Shown here one piece after another: positions 16,867 to 25,599 of a stretch of 64,000 nt of DNA (position 1 is the first letter of the stretch; the number at the start of each line of letters is the position of its first letter). The notes below the pieces were generated by a model. That model was not told where the DNA came from and searched no databases. It saw only the letters and a list, made by a program, of their open reading frames with translations. Source of the stretch: Streptomyces sp. TRM68416 (GTDB lineage Bacteria; Actinomycetota; Actinomycetes; Streptomycetales; Streptomycetaceae). The stretch lies in the NCBI RefSeq assembly GCF_014596915.1, contig NZ_JACVWU010000015.1:62001-126000 (forward strand), given 5' to 3'. The position numbers were made by a program, and so were the translations under genes.

Positions 16867-17888
16867 TGGGATTCCCTTCGCGCGGAGGTGGGTCGGACGT
16901 CGGCCACGAGCACGCTCTGGCCGTACCCGTGTTCGTCCGCCTCGGCGGGCGGGCGGGTGCGGCGGCCGGGGACGCGGACCGAGGCCCGCTTGAGCCAGCG
17001 GTCGGTGCCGTCGTAGCGGGCCCGGAACGGCACCCGTCCATGCACGACCAGGTCGTTGTCGACGACCAGGACGTCTCCGGGCTCCAGGCTGACGGCGACG
17101 GAGACCCGCTCCAGTTCGGCGGTGAGCCGGTCGTAGGCGGCGCGGTAGGCGGGCGGGGCGTCGTCGAGGGGGGTGTAGGCGGGGTCGTAGCGCAGGGTGG
17201 GGCCGTTCCCGGAGTCCCACAGGACCGGGACCTTCGGGGGCGGGCCCGCGAAGGTCCGGGCCTCGGCGTAGGCGTCGTCGGGGAGGATCGGCAGGACGGG
17301 CCGGGAGAGCAACTCGATGTCGTCGGCGGCCAGTTGGACCCTGCGGATGCTGGCCGCGGTGGTGGCGACGGCGTCGTGGTTGCGCAGGCAGCCGAGCATC
17401 AGCAGATGGGCGCGGCCGGGGTGGAAGGCGTCCTCGGTGTGCGGGCTGAGCAGGACGGTGCTGCTGGCTCCGGTCTGCTCCTGCTCGTGGCCGGCCGAGG
17501 GCACGATGTTGTGTACGAACCGGCCGCCCTGCTGGCCCTCCCAGGCGATGGGCTCGCCCATCACGGTGGCGAGCAGCAGCAGGGTGACGTCCCACACGGC
17601 GGCGCGGTCGTCGGCGGTCGCCCAAACGGCGGGCGTGGGCCCGATGCCGGCGTCGTCGAGGGGCAGGCCGCGCAGGACGAAGAGGCCGTCGTCGGTGTCG
17701 ACGGGGCGACAGGCCTGCCGAATCGTTTCACCAAGGCCTGCCGCCGTACGGGCGACATCGTGGAGCAGTCCCGGCTCGGGCCTGGCGGTCGTACTGCCGT
17801 GATCGGCAAGGATCTTCTGTGCTGCTTCGGTCAGCTCGGCGACGGCGTGCGGCGCGAGCTGCCGCAGGGATGTGGCTCCCGTGGGCAT
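16863..17888 (-). CDS. Clavaminate-synthase-like Fe(II)/2-oxoglutarate amino-acid hydroxylase
   Basis: About 341 residues, TauD/clavaminate synthase superfamily. Iron ligands His150 and Glu152 (SPHTEDAFH) and His283 (VVHGR), with YDGTDRWLKRASVR holding the 2-oxoglutarate arginine. The C-terminal stretch strongly recalls VioC, OrfP and AsnO, which beta-hydroxylate free arginine or asparagine. As the first gene of the diaminopropionate operon it may hydroxylate an amino-acid precursor or the finished product; the substrate is unknown. The ATG at 17888 is about 100 bases below the promoter and has only a weak SD; further upstream starts run into the promoter itself. Confidence 0.78.
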   Translation of the reverse strand: MPTGATSLRQLAPHAVAELTEAAQKILADHGSTTARPEPGLLHDVARTAAGLGETIRQACRPVDTDDGLFVLRGLPLDDAGIGPTPAVWATADDRAAVWDVTLLLLATVMGEPIAWEGQQGGRFVHNIVPSAGHEQEQTGASSTVLLSPHTEDAFHPGRAHLLMLGCLRNHDAVATTAASIRRVQLAADDIELLSRPVLPILPDDAYAEARTFAGPPPKVPVLWDSGNGPTLRYDPAYTPLDDAPPAYRAAYDRLTAELERVSVAVSLEPGDVLVVDNDLVVHGRVPFRARYDGTDRWLKRASVRVPGRRTRPPAEADEHGYGQSVLVADVRPTSARRESQ

Positions 17889-17985
17889 GGCTGAGACGTC
17901 CGTTCGGGGTGCGGATGCGGTGGTGGGGGGTGCGGTCTCGATGGATGCCGGTCTGTGAATCGGCTGTGTGCAGCAGCGCCAGAAA

Positions 17986-18025
17986 CGTATACCAAGCGAA
18001 ATTAGGTAAGGCAACCCTTACCTGA
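17986..18025 (-). promoter_or_regulatory. Promoter of the diaminopropionate operon with overlapping iron box
   Basis: On the minus strand TTGCCT (18014-18009), 17 bases, TATACG (17991-17986) form a good vegetative promoter. Covering the -35 is a perfect palindrome AGGTAAGG-CAAC-CCTTACCT (18004-18023), matching the DtxR/IdeR/DmdR iron-box consensus TTAGGTTAGGCTNNCCTAA. Iron-loaded repressor would shut the operon off. Confidence 0.8.
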
Positions 18026-18129
18026 GCTCGATGCCCCCGGCAGGCCCCATCTGCCTCACCTGCGCCAACTCGTGCATCTGTGCGCCCACTTGACGCCCCC
18101 GCCACGACGTAACGACGGAGCCGTGCGGG

Positions 18130-18165
18130 TTGCAGAAAGGATCTTCTTAGGGTAGGCACACCTAA
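18130..18165 (+). promoter_or_regulatory. Iron-box promoter of the ABC importer operon
   Basis: TTAGGGTAGGCACACCTAA (18147-18165) is a near-consensus DtxR-family iron box. TTGCAG (18130-18135) and TAGGCA (18153-18158), 17 bases apart, make a promoter whose -10 lies inside the box. It faces away from the biosynthetic promoter about 120 bases to the left. Confidence 0.8.
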
Positions 18166-18199
18166 GCAACATGCCCCACTCCAGTGGAACGAGGTCGAA

Positions 18200-19747
18200 G
18201 TGAAGTTGAACAGGCGCCAAGTGCTGTGGGCCGGCGGCGGCATGGCCGCGTCCGCACTCCTCACCGCTTGTGGCGGCGACGAGACCTCGTCCAAGTCACC
18301 GAAGGGGACCGAGAAGCCGCGGCGCGGCGGCACCCTGCGGATCGGCGCCCTGGGCCGCGCCTCGGCCATCACCCGCGACCCGCACGGCACACAGGCCAAC
18401 GAGAGCGACTACCTGATCATCTCGCTCGTGTACGACACGCTCACGGTGCCGGGCGCCGAGCCCAACACCGCGCCCCGGCTGGCGGCTTCCTGGAAGTCGT
18501 CCGAGGACTTGAAGACCTGGACCTTCACTCTCGCCAAGGGAGCGAAGTTCCACGACGGTTCTCCGGTCACCGCCGAGGACGTGGCGTGGTCGCTCAAGCG
18601 GCTGCGCGGCACCCCGTCGGGCGCCTCCCGGCTGCCGGGCATCAAGGCCGGCAACATCAGGGCCGAGGGCGAGGACACCGTCGTTCTCGTCTCCGACTAC
18701 GCCAACGCCGAACTGCCCCTGCTCCTGCGTCTGACGACCTTCGTCCTGAAGAAGGACACGCCGGACAAGGAGCTGGCGAAGGCGCCGGGCACGGGCCCGT
18801 TCAAGCTGGACTGGTTCCGCTCCGGCAACGCCCGCCTGGTGCGCAACGAGGACTGGTACGGCGGTGACGTCCTCCTCGACGCCGTCGAGGTCAAGATCTT
18901 CGAGAGCCCGCAGGCGATGGCCAACGCCCTGCTCGCCGGACAGATCGACGTGGCCTCCAACGTCGGTGCGGTGGCGGCCCGTACGGCCGAGAAGCGCGAG
19001 GACATCCAGATCGTGCGGCGACCCAACGACATGGCGATGCCGATCGTCATGCGTACGGCCGACGGACCGTTCGCGGACGCGAAGGTCCGGGAGGCGCTAC
19101 GGCTGGCGGTGGACCGCGAGGCCATGGTCAAGCAGGTGCTCTCCGGCTACGGCACGGTCGCCAACGACGTCCTCGGCACCGGCGACCCGGCCTACGCGAA
19201 GGACCTCCCGCAGCGCTCGCGGGACCTGGCGAAGGCCAAGTCCCTGCTGGACGAGGCCGGTTTCGACCTGTCCAGGACGTACCGGCTGCTGACCACCGAG
19301 GACATCCCGGGCCTCGCCGAAGCGGCCACCCTCTTCGCCTCCCAGGTCCGCGAGGCCGGGGTGAAGGTCGAGGTCGTCAAGCAGGAGTCGGCCACCTTCT
19401 GGGAGAAGACCTGGCTCAAGGGCGACCTGTACACGACCTACTGGGGCACCAACGACTCCGTGGTCTTCTTCGCCAGCAAGACCATGGTCTCCGACTCCGC
19501 CCAGAACGAGGCCGCTTGGAAGAACGCCGACTTCGACGCCGCCTACCAGAAGGCCATGGCGACCAAGGGCGAGGCCGAGCGCACCCAGGCGCTGCAAGAG
19601 CTCCAGAAGATCGAGTACGCCGAGTCCGGCTACCTGCTGTGGGGCATGGCCGACGGTATCGACCTGGCCGCCTCCGCCGTCCGCGATCTGCCCGTCCTGC
19701 CCGGCTACGGGCGCGTCCAGCTCGAAACCGCATGGCTGGCTCGCTGA
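18200..19747 (+). CDS. Extracellular solute-binding lipoprotein, Opp/Dpp/Nik family (first)
   Basis: A 515-residue SBP_bac_5 protein, the class that binds peptides, nickel complexes and opine metallophores such as staphylopine. The N-terminus has a twin-arginine-like NRRQVLW and a lipobox LLTAC with Cys24 as the lipidated residue, so it is anchored outside the membrane. GAKFHDGSPVTAEDVAWSL near 110 is the family signature. The GTG start has GAGG five bases upstream. First gene of an iron-box operon with two permeases and an ATPase; the 3' end overlaps the next start by 16 bases. Likely ligand: the metal complex of the neighbouring pathway's product (inferred). Confidence 0.9.
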   Translation: MKLNRRQVLWAGGGMAASALLTACGGDETSSKSPKGTEKPRRGGTLRIGALGRASAITRDPHGTQANESDYLIISLVYDTLTVPGAEPNTAPRLAASWKSSEDLKTWTFTLAKGAKFHDGSPVTAEDVAWSLKRLRGTPSGASRLPGIKAGNIRAEGEDTVVLVSDYANAELPLLLRLTTFVLKKDTPDKELAKAPGTGPFKLDWFRSGNARLVRNEDWYGGDVLLDAVEVKIFESPQAMANALLAGQIDVASNVGAVAARTAEKREDIQIVRRPNDMAMPIVMRTADGPFADAKVREALRLAVDREAMVKQVLSGYGTVANDVLGTGDPAYAKDLPQRSRDLAKAKSLLDEAGFDLSRTYRLLTTEDIPGLAEAATLFASQVREAGVKVEVVKQESATFWEKTWLKGDLYTTYWGTNDSVVFFASKTMVSDSAQNEAAWKNADFDAAYQKAMATKGEAERTQALQELQKIEYAESGYLLWGMADGIDLAASAVRDLPVLPGYGRVQLETAWLAR

Positions 19748-20790
19748 TCCCGGCGACGCGGCCCGGTTCCGGCGGCTCCAGCGGCTCCGGCGGACCCGAC
19801 GGACCCGACGGACCGGTCGAGGGCGTACGGTCCCGGCCGGTCCCGGCGTGGGCGCGGGCGGCGCTGCGGCTGACCGGACTGCTCGCGCGCCGGGCGCTGC
19901 TGCTGGCGGTGCTGCTCGCCTGCGTGTTCGCGGCGGTGGAACTGCTGCCCGGGGACGCGGCGAACGCCACCTCGGAGCGCGGGGAGAGCGCGGCCGACCT
20001 CGCCGAGCGACGGCGACTGCTCGGCCTCGACCGGCCCGTGCCGGAGCGGTTCGCGGAGTGGATGACCGGGCTGCCCACGGGCGATCTCGGCACCTCCGCG
20101 CGCGGTGAGCCGGTCGCTGAGCTGCTCTCCCGGCCCTTCCCCAACACGCTGCTGCTCGGCGGGCTGGCCCTGCTGGTCACGCTGGTGGTCTCGGTCGCGC
20201 TCGGCTGCTGGGCGGCCTCCCGGCCCGGGAGCCTCGTCGACCGGGCGGTCTCCGGCTCGGCCACCGGCATCCTCGCCCTGCCCGAGTTCGTCGTGGCGGT
20301 GGCGCTCGTCCTGGTCTTCGCGCTGTGGACGGACTGGCTGCCCGCGGTCACCCTCACCGACGCCGACGGCTCCCCCGCCTCCTGGGAGATGCTCGTCCTG
20401 CCGGTCCTCGCGCTGGCGATCCCGCAGATCGGCTGGAACACCCGGATCGTCCGGGCCGCCCTCGCCGACGAGGCGAAGGCCCCGCACATCGAGACCGCCG
20501 TCCTCGACGGACTCCCCCGCCACCGGGTCTTCCTGCACCACCTGCTCCCCGGCGCGCTGCCCACGATCGCCGCGGGCCTCGCCACCTCCACCGGCATGCT
20601 GCTGGGCGGCGCCGTCGTGGTGGAGACCATCTTCAACTACCCCGGCATCGGCTCGGTCCTGGCCGGCGCGGTCGCCGACCGCGACAGCCCCCTCATCGCG
20701 GGTGTCGTCGCGGTGACCGGCGTGGTCATCACGGGCGTCCTGCTGCTGGCCGACCTCGTACGCGCCTGGGCCTCGGGAGGACGGACATGA
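19732..20790 (+). CDS. ABC transporter permease, DppB/OppB type
   Basis: A 352-residue inner-membrane permease. A Gly/Ser/Pro-rich N-tail (about 10-30) precedes the first helix. The extracellular segment with LGLDRPVPERFAEWM and LPTGDLGTS is typical of DppB-type subunits. The cytoplasmic EAA loop is DGLPRHRVFLHHLLPGALPT near 260. The ATG lies within the binding-protein 3' end and the stop overlaps the next ATG (ATGA). It forms the pore with the following permease. Confidence 0.9.
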   Translation: MAGSLIPATRPGSGGSSGSGGPDGPDGPVEGVRSRPVPAWARAALRLTGLLARRALLLAVLLACVFAAVELLPGDAANATSERGESAADLAERRRLLGLDRPVPERFAEWMTGLPTGDLGTSARGEPVAELLSRPFPNTLLLGGLALLVTLVVSVALGCWAASRPGSLVDRAVSGSATGILALPEFVVAVALVLVFALWTDWLPAVTLTDADGSPASWEMLVLPVLALAIPQIGWNTRIVRAALADEAKAPHIETAVLDGLPRHRVFLHHLLPGALPTIAAGLATSTGMLLGGAVVVETIFNYPGIGSVLAGAVADRDSPLIAGVVAVTGVVITGVLLLADLVRAWASGGRT

Positions 20791-21635
20791 CCGCCATCGC
20801 CCCCAAGTCGAAGCCGCCCGGGGTGCGTTCGCGGCGCGGTACCGCGCTGCGGGTGGCGCCCGCGGTGCTCCTCACCGCGCTCGCGCTGGCCGGGCCCTGG
20901 CTCGCGCCCGAGGCCATCGACGCGCCGGTCACGGCGCCGTACGCGGAGCCGGGCGGCCAAGCGCCGCTCGGCGGCGACCAGTTGGGCCGGGACGTGCTGA
21001 GCCGAGTGCTGGCCGGAGGGCGCGAACTCGTCGTCACCTCCCTGCTCGTGGCCGTGCTCGTCACCGGCGCGGCCGCCCTGCTCGGCGCGGTCGGCGCACT
21101 GCGCCCGTCCGTCGGACGGTTCGTCGAGCGCACCGCCGACGTGCTCATGCTGCTGCCCGCCGTCCTCGGCATCCTGCTGGTCACACTGTCCTGGCCGGAC
21201 GGCGGCCGGCTCGCCGTGGTCACCGCCTCGGTCGCCCTCGGCGTGCCGTACGCGGTGCGGCTGGTGGCGGGCGCGGCGGCGCCGGTGGCGGCCTCCGGGT
21301 ACGTCGAGGCGGCGGCCGTGGGCGGGGAGCGGCTGTGGCACCTGGTGCTGCGCGAGGTGCTGCCCAACCTGCGGGCCACCCTGCTCGCGCTGTTCGGGCT
21401 GCGCTTCGTCGCCGCCGTCTATCTCGTCGCCACCGCGGGCTTCCTCCAGGTCGGGCCCCAACCGCCCGCCGCCGACTGGGCGTTGATGATCCGCGAGAAC
21501 TCCGGCGGCATCCTGCTCAACCCGTGGGCCGTGCTCGCGCCCAGTATCGGCATCGGCCTGCTCGCGATGAGCGTCAACCTGGCCGCCGCCGCCCTCGTCC
21601 CCGTGACCGGCCGGAAGGCGGTACCCGCACTATGA
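20787..21635 (+). CDS. ABC transporter permease, DppC/OppC type
   Basis: A 282-residue permease. APLGGDQLGRDVLSRVLAGGR near residue 60 is the DppC signature (usual form GTDxLGRDVLSR), and AAAVGGERLWHLVLREVLPN near 180 is the EAA loop contacting the ATPase. About five to six membrane helices. It partners the preceding DppB-type subunit. Both ends overlap neighbours by four bases (ATGA), indicating tight coupling through the operon. Confidence 0.9.
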   Translation: MTAIAPKSKPPGVRSRRGTALRVAPAVLLTALALAGPWLAPEAIDAPVTAPYAEPGGQAPLGGDQLGRDVLSRVLAGGRELVVTSLLVAVLVTGAAALLGAVGALRPSVGRFVERTADVLMLLPAVLGILLVTLSWPDGGRLAVVTASVALGVPYAVRLVAGAAAPVAASGYVEAAAVGGERLWHLVLREVLPNLRATLLALFGLRFVAAVYLVATAGFLQVGPQPPAADWALMIRENSGGILLNPWAVLAPSIGIGLLAMSVNLAAAALVPVTGRKAVPAL

Positions 21636-23623
21636 ACCACATGCCCGACCGGTACCCCGGGGGCCGGACGGCGGACGGCGAGCACGCGGTCCGGGTCACC
21701 GGCCTCGGCGTCGCCGCGCTCGACGGCCGCCTCCTGCTCGACGGCGTCGGCCTGGAGGTCCGCCCCGGCCGGATCACCGCCGTCACCGGCCCCTCCGGCT
21801 GTGGCAAGACCACCCTGCTGCGGGCGGTGGCCGGCGCCCTGCCGCCCGGGGCGCGGCGCACCGCGGGAACCGTCAGCGTCCTCGGCCGCGACCCCTTCGA
21901 GCTGCCCGCCCCCGAGCTGCGCGCCCTGCGCCGGCACCGCCTCGCCTACGTCGGCCAGGACCCCGCCTCCGCGCTCAACCCGCGGATGAAGGTCCGCCGT
22001 CTGCTGGCCGAGGTCGCCGTGGACCGGGGCCAGGAGGCGATCGGCGCGCTGCTGGAGGAGGTCCGGCTGCCGGCCGACGGCGGTCTCGCGGACCGGCGCA
22101 TCGGCGGGCTGTCGGGCGGCCAGCAGCGCCGGGTGGCGCTCGCCCGTGCGCTGGCCCGCCGCCCCGCCGTCCTGCTCCTGGACGAGCCCACCGCCGGCCT
22201 GGATCCGGCCCTGCGGGACGAGATCGCCGACCTCCTCCGCCACCTCGCCGCAAGCCACCGCCTCGCCGTCGCCCTGGCCTGCCACGACCCCGAACTGGTG
22301 GCCCGGCTGGCGGACGAGGTGGTGGACCTGACGGGGGCGACGCGCCCGGGGGTACGGAACCGGGGTGCCGACGCGATGGTGGACCTGGCGGAGACGGTTC
22401 GCGCGGGGGCACGGAACCGGCGTCCGGACGATGTGGGGGGCGTCGCGGGAACGACCCGCTCCGCGGACGACGCGTCAGACCTCACGGCAACCACCCACCC
22501 CACGGACAACAAGGCAAGACTCACGGGCACGACCCGCCCGGCCGACGACCTGGCAGACCTCGCGGGAACGACCCGCCCCGCCGACGACCTGGCAACCCTC
22601 GCGGGAACGACCCGCCCCGCCGACAACCCGGCAGACCACACGGCAACACCCCGCCCCGCCGACAACCCGGCAACCCTCGCGGGAACGACCCACCCCGCCG
22701 ACAACCCGACAGACCACACGGCAACACCCCACCCCGCCGACGGCATGGAGCGGAACGACGCCTTGGGAACCGCCCGTGGCGTGAAGCAGAACCCCGCGGG
22801 AGCCGCCCGCCCCGGGCCCGCCGGAACCTCCTCGCCGTCCGGGCTGCCCTCCCCCACCCCGGCCACCCTCACCGTGTCCGGCCTGCGCGCGGCCTACGTC
22901 CACCGGGGCCGCCGCACGCCGGTTCTGCACGGTGTCGATCTCACGCTCGCGGCGGGCGGCAGCCTGGGGGTCGTCGGGGCGTCCGGCTCCGGCAAGACGA
23001 CCCTCCTGCGGACTCTTGTCGGCCTGCACCGGCCCACCTCGGGCACGGTCGGTCTCGACGGCACCCCGTTGGGCGCCGCCGCGCACAGCCGGTCCCGGGA
23101 GCAGCGGCGGCGCCTGCAACTCGTGCCGCAGGACCCCCTGGGGACGCTGAACCCGAGCCGCACGATCGGGGCCGCGCTGCGCCGCCCCCTGCTGCTGCAC
23201 CGGCGGGCGAGCCGGGCCGAGGCGCCGGACCGGGTGCTGGAGCTGCTGGAGAGCGTGGGACTGCCCGCCGCGTTCGCCGACCGCTATCCGCACGAGCTGT
23301 CCGGCGGGCAGCGGCAGCGCGCCGCCGTCGCCCGGGCCCTCGCGGCCGATCCCGACGTCCTGATGTGCGACGAGGTCACCTCCGCGCTCGACCCGGACAC
23401 CGCCGTCGCCGTCATGGACCTGCTGGCGGAGCTGCGCGAACGCCGGGGCCTGGCCCTCGTCCTGGTCAGCCACGACCTGCGGCTGGTCGCCGACCGGACC
23501 GACAGCCTGGTCGTCCTCGCCGAGGGCCGGGTCGTCGAGTCCGGCCCGACGGCACGGCTGTTCAGCGCACCGGCCCACCCGGTGACGGCGACGCTGGCGT
23601 CGGGGGTGGTGGTCGGCGGTTAG
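21632..23623 (+). CDS. Fused double ABC ATPase with a repetitive linker
   Basis: A 663-residue protein with two complete ABC domains, equal to OppD plus OppF. Domain 1 (about 20-240): GPSGCGKTT, QDPASALNP, LSGGQQRRVALARAL, LLLDEPTAGLDP. Domain 2 (about 410-660): GASGSGKTT, LSGGQRQRAAVARAL, LMCDEVTSALDP, where Val replaces the usual Pro after DE. Between them lie about 100 residues of 13-residue repeats rich in Thr, Ala, Pro and Asp. It powers the two upstream permeases. The fused permease and binding protein to the right have no ATPase of their own, so it may serve both systems (inferred). Confidence 0.9.
   Translation: MNHMPDRYPGGRTADGEHAVRVTGLGVAALDGRLLLDGVGLEVRPGRITAVTGPSGCGKTTLLRAVAGALPPGARRTAGTVSVLGRDPFELPAPELRALRRHRLAYVGQDPASALNPRMKVRRLLAEVAVDRGQEAIGALLEEVRLPADGGLADRRIGGLSGGQQRRVALARALARRPAVLLLDEPTAGLDPALRDEIADLLRHLAASHRLAVALACHDPELVARLADEVVDLTGATRPGVRNRGADAMVDLAETVRAGARNRRPDDVGGVAGTTRSADDASDLTATTHPTDNKARLTGTTRPADDLADLAGTTRPADDLATLAGTTRPADNPADHTATPRPADNPATLAGTTHPADNPTDHTATPHPADGMERNDALGTARGVKQNPAGAARPGPAGTSSPSGLPSPTPATLTVSGLRAAYVHRGRRTPVLHGVDLTLAAGGSLGVVGASGSGKTTLLRTLVGLHRPTSGTVGLDGTPLGAAAHSRSREQRRRLQLVPQDPLGTLNPSRTIGAALRRPLLLHRRASRAEAPDRVLELLESVGLPAAFADRYPHELSGGQRQRAAVARALAADPDVLMCDEVTSALDPDTAVAVMDLLAELRERRGLALVLVSHDLRLVADRTDSLVVLAEGRVVESGPTARLFSAPAHPVTATLASGVVVGG
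22439..22747 (+). repeat. 39-bp in-frame minisatellite, eight copies, in the ATPase linker
   Basis: Eight 13-codon units run head to tail, for example LAGTTRPADDLAD, LAGTTRPADDLAT, LAGTTRPADNPAD, HTATPRPADNPAT. Invariant features are T-x-P/S-x-D at fixed spacing. The last four units alternate in two types, giving a 26-residue higher-order period. The frame stays open throughout. Confidence 0.9.
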
Positions 23624-23670
23624 GGCCGTCCGGCGGTTCATGCCGCAGAGGCGGGGCCTGGCACGCCTAC

Positions 23671-23728
23671 CCCACTGCCTCAAAGGCGCGGGGGACCACC
23701 CCACTGCCTCAAAGGCGCGGGGGACCTC
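23671..23728. repeat. 29-bp tandem duplication in a convergent intergenic region
   Basis: CCCACTGCCTCAAAGGCG and the following GCGGGGGACC occur twice, 29 bases apart. Each copy holds a small GCCT/AGGC stem. The 221-base gap between the ATPase stop and the convergent permease stop holds this and no credible gene. A role in transcription end is possible. Confidence 0.65.
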
Positions 23729-23844
23729 CAGCGGCGTTGTCCTTCGCGCGCCGACTCCGCCCTGCTCCCCCGCTCACCGGCGTCGATGAATCAGCGCCGC
23801 TTTCCTGCGGCCTGATCCGCCGGACAACAGGCCCTGGGGCGGTC

Positions 23845-25593
23845 TCAGGAGCGCCGCGCCCTGCGGCCCGTCGCGGTCGCGGACACCGCCAGGACCGAGA
23901 GGAGGACCAGGGCTCCGGCCGGGGCCAGCACGGTCCAGGGGGCCAGTTCGCCGTAGGGCTGGTTCTCCGAGAGGAGGCGGCCCCATTCCGGGGTGGGTGG
24001 CTGTTCGCCGAGGCCGAGGAAGCCGAGGGAGGCGAGGACGAGGACGGTGGTGGGCAGGCGCAGCAGGGCGTTGCGCAGGACCGGGGGCAGCACCGCGGGC
24101 AGCAGGTGGTGGCGGAGCAGGTAGCCGGGGCCGGCGCCGAAGGAGATCGAGGCGAGCATGTGGCCGCTCGCCCGTTCCTGTTCGAGCAGGGCCGCGGCCT
24201 GGGCGGCGTAGGGCGTCCAGCCGACCAGGCAGACCGCGAGGGCGACACCCCCGACCGACGGTCCGGTGACGGCCGTGGTGAGCAGGCCGGCGAGGACGGC
24301 GGGCAGGGTCGAGGCGACCTCGGTCAGGCCTCCGCCGACCCGGGCCGCGATGCCGAGCAGCAGGCCGATCAGGACGCTGACCGCGGTCACCGCGAGGGCG
24401 AGGACGGCCGTGCGCAGCGCGCCGTGGCCGAGCCGGGCCAGCAGATCGCGGCCGAGGGAGTCCGTGCCGAGCGGATGCTCCGGTGACGGTGACAGAAGTC
24501 GGGCCGCGGTGTCGACGTGCAGGGGGTCGCGCAGCAGGCCCGCCCCGACCAGGGTGAGCAGCGCGAGGGCGCAGAAGGCGGCGATCCAGGGCGCGGAACG
24601 GGGGCGCGGCAGCCGCGGCGGATGCAGTGCGGGCAGCGCCCCGTCGCGCAGGGCGGGGCCGAGCAGTGCCCGGCGCAGGGCCTGGATCAGGGCGCCCGCG
24701 CAGACCCCGAGCAGGACCAGGACCAGGGTGGCCGTCTGGAGCGGCGGGAGGTCCTGGGCGAGTGCGGAGTCCAGCGCGAGCCTGCCGAGGCCGGGGATGT
24801 TGAAGATCTTCTCCACCGCGACCGCGCCGCCGACCAGGGCCACGACGGTCGGCAGGAGCTGCGGGAGCACTCCGGACATCGTGCGGCGCAGCGCGTGCCG
24901 GGCGATGTGGCCGGGTGCGAAGCCGTAGGCCTGCCAGGTGCGCGCCCAGGGTTCGTGGAAGGCGGCGGGCAGGGACTGGTCGAGCAGGCCGCCGATCATC
25001 GCCCCGGAGGGCACGCCGAGGGCGAGCGAGGGCAGCACCATCGACGCCGGCCCGTCCCAGCCGCTGGAGGGGAACCAGCCGAGCCAGACCCCGCACACGG
25101 TGGCCAGCAGCGAGGCGAGCAGGAACTTGGGCAGGGCGGCGAGGACGGCGGCGCCGGTACCGCTCCGCCCGCGCTGCAGCCGTCGCCGGGATCCGAGGTA
25201 CAGGGTGCGGGCGCTGAGCAGTCCTGCCACGGCCACCGTGACGGCCAACGCCCCGAGCATCAGCGTGACGGAGACCGCGAAAGCGGCCGTCACCTGCGGC
25301 AGGACGGCGTCGCCGGACACCCAGGAGACCCCCGCGTCGCCGCGCGCCAGCCCGCCGAGCCAGTGCAGGAGATGCGGCAACGGCCCCTCGTCCAGCCCGA
25401 GTTGCTCCCGTACGGCGGCGAGCTGGGCGGGGGTCGGGTCCTGGTCGGCGGAGCGGGCCCGCAGAACGGTCAGCGCGGGGTCGGCCCCGGACAGCCAGGG
25501 CAGCAGGGAGACGGCCGTCAGCAGTACGGTCCCGGCGACGACGCGGCCGACGGCCGTCCGCCACCGGGACGGACGGCCGTGAGTGTCAGTCAT
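23845..25593 (-). CDS. Fused DppB-DppC type ABC permease
   Basis: A 582-residue protein carrying both permease subunits of an Opp/Nik-type importer in one chain. The N-half (about 1-310) looks like DppB: one helix, an external loop with LGLDEGPLPHLLHWLGGLARGD, and the EAA-like YGFAPGHIARHALRRTM. The C-half (about 330-582) looks like DppC: LGTDSLGRDLLARLGHGALR and ISFGAGPGYLLRHHLLPAV. No ATPase gene belongs to this leftward pair. Stop-to-start distance from the upstream binding-protein gene is six bases. The ATG has no strong SD, so translation may depend on the previous gene. Confidence 0.88.
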   Translation of the reverse strand: MTDTHGRPSRWRTAVGRVVAGTVLLTAVSLLPWLSGADPALTVLRARSADQDPTPAQLAAVREQLGLDEGPLPHLLHWLGGLARGDAGVSWVSGDAVLPQVTAAFAVSVTLMLGALAVTVAVAGLLSARTLYLGSRRRLQRGRSGTGAAVLAALPKFLLASLLATVCGVWLGWFPSSGWDGPASMVLPSLALGVPSGAMIGGLLDQSLPAAFHEPWARTWQAYGFAPGHIARHALRRTMSGVLPQLLPTVVALVGGAVAVEKIFNIPGLGRLALDSALAQDLPPLQTATLVLVLLGVCAGALIQALRRALLGPALRDGALPALHPPRLPRPRSAPWIAAFCALALLTLVGAGLLRDPLHVDTAARLLSPSPEHPLGTDSLGRDLLARLGHGALRTAVLALAVTAVSVLIGLLLGIAARVGGGLTEVASTLPAVLAGLLTTAVTGPSVGGVALAVCLVGWTPYAAQAAALLEQERASGHMLASISFGAGPGYLLRHHLLPAVLPPVLRNALLRLPTTVLVLASLGFLGLGEQPPTPEWGRLLSENQPYGELAPWTVLAPAGALVLLSVLAVSATATGRRARRS

Positions 25594-25599
25594 GCGCGG

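Noticed and set aside
12091..17888. Complete staphyloferrin B pathway
   Set aside because: SbnA-, SbnB- and SbnH-like enzymes are present but no NIS synthetases (SbnC, E, F) or citrate synthase SbnG are found in the window.
12091..17888. Ethylenediaminedisuccinate (EDDS) zincophore pathway
   Set aside because: The boxes match the iron regulator rather than Zur, and no fumarase/argininosuccinate-lyase-like gene is seen. It remains a chemical analogy only.
22439..22747. CRISPR-like repeat array
   Set aside because: The units are contiguous, in frame and without spacers, so this is a coding minisatellite.
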